Source: Flavobacteriaceae bacterium (GTDB lineage Bacteria > Bacteroidota > Bacteroidia > Flavobacteriales > Flavobacteriaceae). Taken from it: a stretch of 35,129 bases of DNA. The position numbers and the translations under genes are program-made. Shown here piece after piece: positions 25,850 through 33,837 of this stretch. Location: the NCBI GenBank assembly GCA_002691685.1, contig NZIQ01000068.1, positions 1 to 35,129 on the forward strand, written 5' to 3'. Within the stretch, counting starts at the first letter, position 1, and each line of letters opens with the position of its first letter. The notes under the pieces are model-generated. The model had not been told where the DNA came from. It made no database searches and saw nothing but the letters and a program-made list of their open reading frames with translations.

Positions 25850-28800
25850 GCTTGAGATATTTTAAGTTCAACTTCTTTTCTCCATCCAAAAAGCACTGGA
25901 ACCACAAAAAGAGTGATCAGGGCAATTAACATTCCACCAAAGCTCGGGATGGCCATGGGAATCATGATATCACTTCCTTTACCCGTACTTGTGAGTATCG
26001 GAAATAGCGCTAAAATTGTCGTAGCAGTCGTCATCAAGCAGGGTCTGATTCGCTTTTGTCCCGCCTCGATAACGGCCTGATGAATTTCAGTAATGCCCTT
26101 GGGAGTGTTGCGTTCAAAAGATTGCTTGAGATAGGTAGCCATTATTACTCCATCGTCTGTGGCAATTCCAAAGAGTGCAATAAACCCAACCCAAACGGCA
26201 ACACTGAGATTAATCGGATGAATTTGAAACAAGTCGCGAAGATTCTCATCTAAAAATGAAAAGTTCAAAAACCAATCTTGACCGTACAGCCAGAGCAAAA
26301 TAAATCCACCAGAAAAGGCTACAGCCACTCCGGTAAATACCATAAGTGCCGTATAACTCGATTTGAATTGAATATAGAGTAGAACAAAAATAATGATAAG
26401 CGCCAATGGAATCACTAAAGAGAGTGATTTTTGAGCGCGAACTTGGTTCTCATAAGTTCCTGTAAAGGCATAATTTACACCGCCTGGAATTTGGAGCGCA
26501 CCATTTTTTATCTGCTCTTCTAGATAGCCCTGAGCGTTTTCAACCACATCGACTTCAGCATAATCGCTAAGCTTGTCGAAAAGCACATAACCCACTAAAA
26601 ATCCATCTTCACTTTTAATGGCCTGCGGCCCTTTTTCGTAGTCGAACTGTGCCAATTCACTCAAGGGCAAGACATTGGCATTAGGCAGGTTGATGTAAAT
26701 GCTCGAAAGATCACTTTGGCCTTGACGCTTTTCTCTGGGGTATCGAACTCGTATTCCATAGCGTTCTCTACCTTCTACGGTTTGAGCTAAAACCTTACCT
26801 CCCACCGCGATTTCAAGTTGCTGCTGTACATCTTCGATTCGCAAGCCGTATCGCATTAATTTTTCTCTGTCAATGGTAATGTTTAGATAGGGCTTACCGA
26901 CAATGCGATCTGCAAAAACAGCCTCTGCTTTGACACCTTCAACTTCTTTGAGTAGGGGTTCTATCTCTAATCCAAAGGCTTCTATTTGCGCCAAGTTTTG
27001 CCCCTTGATTTTAATACCCATTGGAGCGCGCATTCCGGTTTGAAGCATGACTAATCGGGTTTCAATAGGCTGAAGTTTAGGCGCTGAAGTCACCCCAGGA
27101 AGTTTGGTTTTTTCAGTGATTTTTTGCCAAATATCTGAGGGGCTTTTTATCTCTGGTCGCCAATTTCTAAAATAACTTCCACTAGTATCTGTAATCAACA
27201 ATTTACGATCAATTTGAAGTGGGTCAGCTACGTGATTGTCTTTATAGCGAACAGCATTGCTGACCTTCATATTAGGATTGGCCGCAACCTTATCGTTTTT
27301 TAAAACAAAGTAGCCGTCTTCGTTGGTTTTAAAACGCTGAGGAAATCCAGCTGCATTCAAAACGAATTCGGGTCGATATTGTATAAGGTTTTCATACATA
27401 GAAATAGGTGCGGGGTCTAATGCAGATTCTACCCGGCCAGCTTTACCGACCACCACTTCAATTTCTGGAATTCCCGCAACGGCCATATCGAGTTGCTGTA
27501 AAACTCTTTTGTTTTCTTCAATGCCTGAATGTGGTAAAGATGTAGGCATAAGCAAAAATGAACCTTCATTCAGCGCTGGCATAAATTCTCTTCCTGTTGA
27601 TCTCATGATGTTGAGTCCAATAAGCAAGAGTATGATAGGCAAGCTTAAAAATTTCAATTTATTGTTTAAGGCCCATGTCAGTATGCGAGTGTAGTAGCGC
27701 TGAAAAATATAGAAACTCCACAATAGGAGCCCGCTGAGTAGTCCCACAAAAAGAACATTGATTATTAGGCTGCGGTCAAATCCCAGCGGCTTCCAATAGT
27801 ACGACAACAACAAGATTAACCCGAGCACAGTAATACCCATCTGTAGGATGGAGTTATTCTTGTGAATCACTTCAATTTTAGTGCCCACAAGAGGAATAAG
27901 ACCAAAGCCTATCAAGAGCAGTCCTAAATAATTTCCAAAAATAAGGGCGTACAATCCTACTAATAATAAGAGCACATGTACCGCCGTTTTTAAAAATGGT
28001 TTGAGCTTGCGTTTTTTAAAGATATAAGCAGCAAAGGGTGGAATGATAAATAAGGCTACCACCACAGACCAAAGCAGTGCCATGGTTTTGGTAAAGGCCA
28101 AGGGTTTAAATAATTTACCCTCGGCACCGATCATGGTAAAAATCGGAATAAAACTAATGATGGTAGTCAATACGGCGGTTAGAATAGCTCCAGAGACTTC
28201 TTTAGTCGCCTTAAAAACCATTTCTTTTACACCTGTATCTTCTGTTTTCTGTTCTAAATGCCTTAGAATATTTTCGGTAAGTACCACACCAATGTCCACC
28301 ATGGTTCCAATGGCAATGGCAATACCTGAGAGCGCCACGATATTGGCTTCTACACCAAATAATTTCATACTGATAAATACCAGCAGCACCGCAACTGGCA
28401 ATAAACTCGAAATTAAAAGAGAGGCTCTGATGTTAAACACCATTACCACCACGACTAAAATGGTGATCAGAATTTCTAGAGTTAAGGCTTCTTGTAGTGT
28501 GGCAAGGGTCTCATTAATAAGTTCACTTCGATCGTAAAAAGGCACTATTGTCAACTGAGATGTTCTACCATCAGCTAAGACTTTAGACGGCAAGCCGACT
28601 TGAATTTCTTCAATTTTTTTCTTGACCTCATAAATAACATCCATGGGGTTAGCTCCATACCTTGCAGTAACTACACCGCCAGTAACTTCGGCTCCTTCTT
28701 TATCTAAAATTCCTCTTCTCGCCTTAGGCCCCATTCTTATTCTGGCGATGTCTTTTAGTCGGATGGATTTAAATTCTTTAGCGGAGACAACAGTGTTTTT

Positions 28801-29583
28801 TAAATCTTCGATGGATTTGACATAACCCAATCCTCTGACGAGATATTCTACTTTATTGATTTCTAAAGTTTGTGCACCTATATCTCTGTTAGTCTGTTTT
28901 ACGGCTTGCACCACTTGCTGTAGGTCAATACCGTATTGTTTTAAGAGGTCAGGGTCTACATCGACCTGGTATTCAGCAACATGACCTCCGATAGAAGCCA
29001 CTTCAGAGACGCCTTCGGAAGAGGCTAAGGCGTATTTGACATAATAGTCTTGAATACTTCGAACTTCTTGTAAATCCCATCCGCCAGTGACCTTGCCATT
29101 TTCGTCTCGACCTTCAAGGGTATACCAAAACAGCTGTCCAAGTGCTGTGGCATCCGGACCTAGCTGAGGTTGCACGCCACTGGGTAATAGATTACTTGGA
29201 AGTGAATTGAGTTTTTCTATGATTCGACTTCTACTCCAGTAAAATTCAACATCTTCATCAAAAATGACATAGATGCTTGAAAAACCAAACATCGAATTAC
29301 TTCGAATAGTCTTGACCCCTGGAATCCCCAATAGACTGCTGGTTAGTGGATAGGTAATTTGATCTTCAATGTCTTGAGGAGACTGCCCTTCCCAGGTGGT
29401 ATATACGATTTGTTGATTTTCGCCTAAATCTGGAATAGCGTCCACGGCCACAGAATCGTTGGGTAAAAACGAAAAAAGCTTACCAAAAGGGGCGTTTATG
29501 CTTCCCCAACCTAAAAATAGAATCAGGAGAAGAAAGGCGAATAAAGGATATTTTATAAAATAATTGATGCTTTTATTGAGCAT
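25846..29583 (-). CDS. cusA: CusA/CzcA family heavy-metal RND transporter, Cu/Ag type
   Basis: A 1245-residue inner-membrane proton-driven exporter. Helix 4 carries GTMVDIGVVLTENILRHLE and the helix 10 region carries FGIATDDGVIMATYLKQ, both heavy-metal RND signatures. The three Met residues equivalent to the CusA copper triad appear kept: M679 (SFLLMPTSLP), M729 (PISMYENLIQ) and M846 (TRLVMLQTG). This points to Cu(I)/Ag(I) rather than Co/Zn/Cd. The porter region has about 65 extra residues between the second and third Met compared with E. coli CusA (from memory), and helices near 515-650 form an extended membrane block. It is first in the cusA-tolC-DUF3347-PepSY-cusB run, 93 bp after the HYC_CC_PP gene. 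Confidence 0.95.
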   Translation of the reverse strand: MLNKSINYFIKYPLFAFLLLILFLGWGSINAPFGKLFSFLPNDSVAVDAIPDLGENQQIVYTTWEGQSPQDIEDQITYPLTSSLLGIPGVKTIRSNSMFGFSSIYVIFDEDVEFYWSRSRIIEKLNSLPSNLLPSGVQPQLGPDATALGQLFWYTLEGRDENGKVTGGWDLQEVRSIQDYYVKYALASSEGVSEVASIGGHVAEYQVDVDPDLLKQYGIDLQQVVQAVKQTNRDIGAQTLEINKVEYLVRGLGYVKSIEDLKNTVVSAKEFKSIRLKDIARIRMGPKARRGILDKEGAEVTGGVVTARYGANPMDVIYEVKKKIEEIQVGLPSKVLADGRTSQLTIVPFYDRSELINETLATLQEALTLEILITILVVVVMVFNIRASLLISSLLPVAVLLVFISMKLFGVEANIVALSGIAIAIGTMVDIGVVLTENILRHLEQKTEDTGVKEMVFKATKEVSGAILTAVLTTIISFIPIFTMIGAEGKLFKPLAFTKTMALLWSVVVALFIIPPFAAYIFKKRKLKPFLKTAVHVLLLLVGLYALIFGNYLGLLLIGFGLIPLVGTKIEVIHKNNSILQMGITVLGLILLLSYYWKPLGFDRSLIINVLFVGLLSGLLLWSFYIFQRYYTRILTWALNNKLKFLSLPIILLLIGLNIMRSTGREFMPALNEGSFLLMPTSLPHSGIEENKRVLQQLDMAVAGIPEIEVVVGKAGRVESALDPAPISMYENLIQYRPEFVLNAAGFPQRFKTNEDGYFVLKNDKVAANPNMKVSNAVRYKDNHVADPLQIDRKLLITDTSGSYFRNWRPEIKSPSDIWQKITEKTKLPGVTSAPKLQPIETRLVMLQTGMRAPMGIKIKGQNLAQIEAFGLEIEPLLKEVEGVKAEAVFADRIVGKPYLNITIDREKLMRYGLRIEDVQQQLEIAVGGKVLAQTVEGRERYGIRVRYPREKRQGQSDLSSIYINLPNANVLPLSELAQFDYEKGPQAIKSEDGFLVGYVLFDKLSDYAEVDVVENAQGYLEEQIKNGALQIPGGVNYAFTGTYENQVRAQKSLSLVIPLALIIIFVLLYIQFKSSYTALMVFTGVAVAFSGGFILLWLYGQDWFLNFSFLDENLRDLFQIHPINLSVAVWVGFIALFGIATDDGVIMATYLKQSFERNTPKGITEIHQAVIEAGQKRIRPCLMTTATTILALFPILTSTGKGSDIMIPMAIPSFGGMLIALITLFVVPVLFGWRKEVELKISQA

Positions 29584-29637
29584 TGATCACTAAGATTTAA
29601 GATGGATTTACAATGAATTCTGATGCAAACACGAAAT

Positions 29638-29662
29638 CCCAATCGTATCTGTACTGATTGGG
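29638..29662 (-). other. Hairpin between HYC_CC_PP gene and cusA
   Basis: CCCAATC (29638-29644) and GATTGGG (29656-29662) form a perfect 7-bp stem with an 11-nt loop, 14 nt after the HYC_CC_PP stop codon. On the minus strand only a weak ATTTCG follows, so it is a poor terminator. It may be a partial attenuator or mRNA-stability element before cusA. Confidence 0.4.
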
Positions 29663-29676
29663 TTTATTCTCTTAAA

Positions 29677-30060
29677 TCAAATTAAAAAGCGCTGATGTAG
29701 AATGAGCTTGTTTTCCAGCAGTGGAGGTGGGTCATACAAGAAAATTTGAGAATGTCCTTCACATATTGCAGCTTCAGCCATTTCATCGTATTCAGCTGTT
29801 GCAACAAAAAGCACAGGTTCAAAGTCGATTTCAGTCAAACTTAACTTTAAATCATCTTGTCCTTGTATGGTAAAACTCTCGTTTTCGCAACATGATTTGG
29901 TCGATTCCATGGCCATGTCACAGCCTTGAGCTTTTTCAAAAACAGAGATCGAAACTACTCTTCCCATGCATATGTGCTTGTCTACTGTCCATGAGAGCGT
30001 ACTGGCCAAAACAAAAAAGGCCATTAAAACATGTAAAGATTTGTAGAGTATTTCTTTCAT
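29677..30060 (-). CDS. HYC_CC_PP family protein
   Basis: A 127-residue small exported or membrane-anchored protein. An N-terminal hydrophobic segment (LHVLMAFFVLASTLSWTV) is followed by DKHICMG, where the family usually has HYC (here HIC, residues 29-31). Then come the CC pair at 57-58 (KSCCENE), and near the C-terminus YDPPPL, giving the name motifs. Further Cys and Met residues (GCDMAMES) could bind metal. Members commonly lie next to metal efflux or uptake genes in Flavobacteriia, and here it leads the copper efflux operon. The exact role is unknown; a periplasmic metal-binding or sensing accessory protein is a reasonable guess. Confidence 0.82.
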   Translation of the reverse strand: MKEILYKSLHVLMAFFVLASTLSWTVDKHICMGRVVSISVFEKAQGCDMAMESTKSCCENESFTIQGQDDLKLSLTEIDFEPVLFVATAEYDEMAEAAICEGHSQIFLYDPPPLLENKLILHQRFLI

Positions 30061-30187
30061 CTATAGTGTAAAACTACAAAATTTTGGTCTTATTGTGCGG
30101 ATCGGCAGCCTTAACTTATTGACTTTAAGATACTAGAGCTGTTAAAATTTTGTATATTCCCATTCAACTATACTAAATCTTAACATT

Positions 30188-30787
30188 ATGAAAAAAACCT
30201 TATTAATTTTATTGGCTTTGGTTGGTATTCAGTTTTCAACTGCACAAATGGAATCTTCAACGAGTAAGCGCATTTCGGTGGGTGCTAAAGTTGGAGTCCC
30301 TAATGTTCTATCGTTTAACGGAGAATTTGTTCTTCCCATTTTAGACAATCACCTTGCCCCTTTTATTGATTACGGCGCTTTTGATATTGAAGATGGCCCT
30401 ACGGACATTGGTCTCAAATACACGGAGTTCGGATTGAACTATTACTTCGGTTCTAAGGGAAAAGGATTGTACATCGGAGCGGGTATTGCTGAACTGAGTA
30501 CAGACCTAATCTTCAACGATTTAGAATTTGATGATGGAACAACAGGCTCAGGTACTGTAGGAGTAGATATAGGCACAACTAATTTAAAATTAGGTCTCAA
30601 AACTGGGGGTGTATTTTATTTTCGTATTGAAGCGGGTTATGGTCTAGGATCACCACCTAAAACAATCGATTTTACCGCTACGGCTAATGGTGTTACAGAG
30701 ACATTTTCTGAACCTATTCCAGAAATTCCTGGTGTAAATGAATCGGGATTACTGATTGGAAATATCGGTTTTGGATTCTCGTTTTAA
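30188..30787 (+). CDS. Small outer-membrane beta-barrel-like protein
   Basis: A 199-residue exported protein with signal peptide MKKTLLILLALVGIQFSTAQ. The mature part alternates hydrophobic and polar residues with aromatic turns (YTEFGLNYYFGSKGKGLYIGAG; FYFRIEAGYGLGS) and ends GFGFSF, with a C-terminal Phe as in outer-membrane barrels. I recognise no specific family. It is divergent from the HYC_CC_PP gene (127 bp) and followed by its own strong terminator, so it is probably a single-gene transcript. The ATG is preceded by an A/T-rich leader; no exact TAnnTTTG box was seen. Confidence 0.75.
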   Translation: MKKTLLILLALVGIQFSTAQMESSTSKRISVGAKVGVPNVLSFNGEFVLPILDNHLAPFIDYGAFDIEDGPTDIGLKYTEFGLNYYFGSKGKGLYIGAGIAELSTDLIFNDLEFDDGTTGSGTVGVDIGTTNLKLGLKTGGVFYFRIEAGYGLGSPPKTIDFTATANGVTETFSEPIPEIPGVNESGLLIGNIGFGFSF

Positions 30788-30822
30788 GCGAAATTAAAAG
30801 AGTAAAAATGACATATTTTAAC

Positions 30823-30870
30823 ACCTGTAAATAAAGGATATTCTTTCTTTTTTTACGGGTTTTGTTTTTG
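30823..30870 (+). terminator. Intrinsic terminator after the barrel protein gene
   Basis: Positions 30823-30836 pair with 30847-30860 (13 pairs, one T-T mismatch, one G-U) around a 10-nt loop. The right arm is followed by TTTGTTTTTG. It lies 36 bp after the stop codon. Confidence 0.7.
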
Positions 30871-30893
30871 GATTTATTTTTTAACTAAGTTTG
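30861..30893 (+). promoter_or_regulatory. Promoter of the rimK-like gene
   Basis: TTTG (30861-30864), 21-bp spacer and TAAGTTTG (30886-30893) match the Bacteroidota consensus exactly. The box precedes the ATG at 30956 by 62 bp, and the upstream element overlaps the U-tract of the preceding terminator. Confidence 0.65.
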
Positions 30894-30955
30894 CCGCGAT
30901 TTTACTGATTTACAATAGATTCAGTAATGTTCTGAAGCTAATAATTGTGTTTTAA

Positions 30956-32329
30956 ATGAAAGACTTAAACTTTTTGGGGTCTGAAGAGTGGTGTCAGTTT
31001 GACGACTTGAGCATTCCAGCGATAAAGGCTCGAATAGATTCAGGAGCCAAAACTTCTTCTATTCAAGCGAGCAAAATCAAAATTTTCGAAAAAGACTTAG
31101 AAAAATGGGTGCGTTTTGAAGTGTATCCCGTTCAAGAAAATAGAAGTATTTCTGTTTTGTGTCAAGCCAAAGTAGAAGATATGAGACAGGTGAAATCTTC
31201 GCAGGGTGTTGCAGAGAAAAGACCTGTCATTAAAACCAAAGTTCAGATTGCAGATCAGTCTTTTGAAATTGAACTGACCTTAGCCAATCGAGAAACCATG
31301 GAGTATCGAATGCTCTTGGGAAGAGAGGCTATTAATGGTCGTTATTTGGTTGATCCCTCAAAGAGTTTTTGTCAGGGTGACTATACTGAGGATGAGCTCA
31401 AAGAAAAATACAGCGATAAAATCAAACCCAAAACAGGTCTTACGATTGGCGTTTTGGCCAGTAATCCAGAATTGTATAGTAACAAAAGAATCATAGAGGC
31501 AGGAGAGGCCAGAGGTCATAAAATGGTATTTCTCAATGTGGTCAACACCTATATGAAACTCGATGCGGGTTCTCCTGAAATTCGATATCGAGGCGGGAGG
31601 ATTTTAGATAAGTTCGATGCGGTGATACCAAGAATCAAACCATCGGTTACTTTTTATGCCTGTGCCTTATTGCGTCAGTTCGATAATCTAGGTGTTTACT
31701 GCTTAAATTCAGCCCAATCAATCACTCATTCTCGAGATAAATTATACGCTTCTCAACTCTTTTCAAAAAATAATATCCAAATTCCAGTAACAGGTTTTGC
31801 GATTTCCCCACGGGATACCAAAGACCTAATCAATATGGTCGAGGGAGCACCTTTAATTATCAAATTATTGGAAAGCACTCAAGGGGTAGGTGTGGTTTTG
31901 GCCGAGACCAATAAAGCAGCAGAGAGTGTCATCAATGCCTTCAAGAGTGTACAAACCAATATCCTAGTTCAAGAATTTATCAAGGAAGCCAATGGCCAAG
32001 ATATTCGTTGTTTTGTGGTTAACGGAAAAGTAGTTGCCTCTATACAGCGTCAGGCGAAGAAAGGAGATTTTAGAGCTAATCTGCATCAAGGAGGAACAAC
32101 CTCCAGAGTTCGGATTACTCCTGACGAGCGAAAGTTGGCCGTTAAAGCGGCAAAGGCCTTAAACTTGACCGTTGCAGGGGTTGATATTATACGCTCTAAT
32201 AGAGGGCCTTTGTTATTAGAAGTCAATTCCTCTCCAGGACTTCAAGGTATTGAAAGTAGTACAGGAAAGGATATCGCTAACGTAATGATTGAAAGTATTG
32301 AAAAAAAGTTGGGCTATAAATCAGAATAA
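30956..32329 (+). CDS. rimK: RimB-like protease domain fused to RimK-type glutamate ligase
   Basis: A 457-residue cytoplasmic protein of two parts. Residues 1-~140 form an ATP-dependent zinc protease-like (RimB, aspartyl-protease fold) domain with ARIDSGAKTSSI at 25-36 and MLLGREAING at 119-128. Residues ~161-457 are a full RimK ATP-grasp ligase (LNSAQSITHSRDKLYASQLF, LIIKLLESTQGVGVV, VQEFIKEANGQDIRCFVV, LLLEVNSSPGLQGIE). In the classical case RimK adds Glu to the C-terminus of ribosomal protein S6, and the zinc-protease family is its usual partner; here both are one chain. The usual RimK is ~300 residues. A consensus promoter sits upstream, and the convergent oxidoreductase stop lies 2 bp downstream. 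Confidence 0.9.
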   Translation: MKDLNFLGSEEWCQFDDLSIPAIKARIDSGAKTSSIQASKIKIFEKDLEKWVRFEVYPVQENRSISVLCQAKVEDMRQVKSSQGVAEKRPVIKTKVQIADQSFEIELTLANRETMEYRMLLGREAINGRYLVDPSKSFCQGDYTEDELKEKYSDKIKPKTGLTIGVLASNPELYSNKRIIEAGEARGHKMVFLNVVNTYMKLDAGSPEIRYRGGRILDKFDAVIPRIKPSVTFYACALLRQFDNLGVYCLNSAQSITHSRDKLYASQLFSKNNIQIPVTGFAISPRDTKDLINMVEGAPLIIKLLESTQGVGVVLAETNKAAESVINAFKSVQTNILVQEFIKEANGQDIRCFVVNGKVVASIQRQAKKGDFRANLHQGGTTSRVRITPDERKLAVKAAKALNLTVAGVDIIRSNRGPLLLEVNSSPGLQGIESSTGKDIANVMIESIEKKLGYKSE

Positions 32330-32331
32330 GG

Positions 32332-33309
32332 CTATTCAAAGTCGTAAATCGCACCTACTTGTTTTCTGATTTCATCTAAAAGTTCAATGAGCTCTAATGA
32401 ATTTTGAAGAGTCCAACGGGGTTCTTCTATTTTCGCATTTCGAATTGCAGTATTGACCGCTTCAATTTCGTGACAGAATCCAATTCCTTTTTTAGGGTTG
32501 GTAAAGACCTGCTCTCCTTGGTCAGTTATTAGTCGATAAGAGTCACTTTGAAACCAATCAGCATCGATACAGAGCTTACCTTTTTCTCCGTAAAGATGGG
32601 CTTTCATTTCACTTTTAAAGGCAAAACTGCTAAAAAGTTGCGCTTGACAATCTCGGTAGTTGAGAAGTACTGAGGTTTGCAATTCACTACCGCCTTGATG
32701 AAATTGGCCATAGGCTTTGATTTCTTGTGGTTTACCTAAAAGGACATATGCCAAAAAAACAGGATATATTCCAATGTCTAAAATAGAACCTCCTGCCAGT
32801 TCTAAATTAAAAATTCGGTGCTCAGGGCTTTGATCTAAGGCATGAAAACAGAAATCAGCCTTGAGTAATCTTAATTTACCAATGGGATTGGACTTTAATT
32901 TTTTCAAAACCTCCTCCATAGTAGGATTAAATCTTGTCCAAAGGGCTTCCATTAAAAAAACCTTTTCGCTTTGTGCAGCAGACTTCATTAGTCGAACTTG
33001 ATGGGCATTAATGCCTAAGGGTTTTTCACATAAAACCGCTTTTTTGGCTTTAAGCGCTTTAAGGGTCCATTTAAGATGCAAATGATGAGGTGTCGCAATA
33101 TATACTACATCAATGCTTTCATCTGCCAACAAATCATCGTAAGAATCGTAGGATTTTAGGGCTTTATGATCTTTAGTGAAGTCCTTAGCCTTAGTCAATG
33201 ACCTTGAGGCAACACCCTGAATTACAGCGCCTGAAACCTTATTTAGGTCGCTTGCGAAGTCGTTGGCGATTGTCCCAAGTCCAATTATGCCCCAGCGTAT
33301 TTCTTTCAT
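32332..33309 (-). CDS. Gfo/Idh/MocA family oxidoreductase
   Basis: A 325-residue NAD(P)-dependent oxidoreductase. The N-terminal Rossmann domain starts IRWGIIGLGTIANDFASDL, with VYIATPHHLHLKWTLKALKAKKAVLCEKPLG including the signature EKP. The C-terminal domain (~125-325) has LMEALWTRFNPTMEEVLK and GGSILDIGIYPVF, the GG..D.G.Y motif of the dihydrodiol/trans-dihydrobenzene-diol dehydrogenase branch. The likely role is sugar or cyclitol oxidation/reduction; the substrate is unclear. It is convergent with rimK (2 bp) and divergent from iorA (46 bp between starts). Confidence 0.9.
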   Translation of the reverse strand: MKEIRWGIIGLGTIANDFASDLNKVSGAVIQGVASRSLTKAKDFTKDHKALKSYDSYDDLLADESIDVVYIATPHHLHLKWTLKALKAKKAVLCEKPLGINAHQVRLMKSAAQSEKVFLMEALWTRFNPTMEEVLKKLKSNPIGKLRLLKADFCFHALDQSPEHRIFNLELAGGSILDIGIYPVFLAYVLLGKPQEIKAYGQFHQGGSELQTSVLLNYRDCQAQLFSSFAFKSEMKAHLYGEKGKLCIDADWFQSDSYRLITDQGEQVFTNPKKGIGFCHEIEAVNTAIRNAKIEEPRWTLQNSLELIELLDEIRKQVGAIYDFE

Positions 33310-33355
33310 TGAGTTTTTTTAATACATTTATAAATATCTTCAAAAAAAGAGAATT

Positions 33356-33814
33356 ATGGCTTTATTTCAACTTACGATTAATGGAGAGACTAAAGAAGTC
33401 GAAGCTGACGCTTCAACTCCTTTACTCTGGGTACTAAGAGATCACCTTAAAATGATGGGTACAAAATTTGGATGTGGGATCGCCCAATGTGGAGCTTGCA
33501 CTGTTTTATTCAATGGTAATGCAATCCGTTCATGTCAATTGCCAGTATCCGCGATTGGAAATCAAAAAGTCACTACTATTGAAGGGCTTTCAGATGACGG
33601 CTCCCATCCTTTACAACAAGCTTGGGTTGAGGTTGATGTTCCCCAGTGTGGTTATTGCCAAGCTGGGCAAATCATGCAAGCTGCATCTTTATTAAATAAA
33701 AATTCAAATCCAACAGACGAAGAAATTGAGGCCGTCATGAATGGCAATATATGTCGCTGTGGAACGTATTTGAGAATCAAAGAAGCCATCAAATTGGCCG
33801 TAAAAAACGCTTAA
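33356..33814 (+). CDS. iorA: (2Fe-2S) subunit of a molybdenum hydroxylase (IorA-like)
   Basis: A 152-residue electron-transfer subunit of the xanthine oxidase family. The N-terminal plant-type [2Fe-2S] cluster is ligated by C40, C45, C48 and C60 ([13 protein letters not shown]). The C-terminal helical domain holds the second cluster through C98, C101, C133 and C135 (CGYCQAG and CRCGTY). All eight Cys are present and the length matches isoquinoline 1-oxidoreductase alpha subunits. No separate FAD subunit gene is visible, as in IorAB-type enzymes. The next gene starts 23 bp downstream. Electron acceptor and substrate cannot be told from this sequence. Confidence 0.93.
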   Translation: MALFQLTINGETKEVEADASTPLLWVLRDHLKMMGTKFGCGIAQCGACTVLFNGNAIRSCQLPVSAIGNQKVTTIEGLSDDGSHPLQQAWVEVDVPQCGYCQAGQIMQAASLLNKNSNPTDEEIEAVMNGNICRCGTYLRIKEAIKLAVKNA

Positions 33815-33837
33815 GCTAACCTTTCAAGAACGATATT

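Noticed and set aside
28043-28537. 164-codon open frame opposite cusA
   Set aside because: It lies wholly inside the conserved cusA gene on the other strand and its product is low-complexity Ser/Thr/Met text with no family resemblance.
30077-30086. CAAAATTTTG palindrome upstream of the HYC_CC_PP gene
   Set aside because: A ten-base AT-rich palindrome is expected by chance at this base composition, and no spacing to promoter elements supports an operator.
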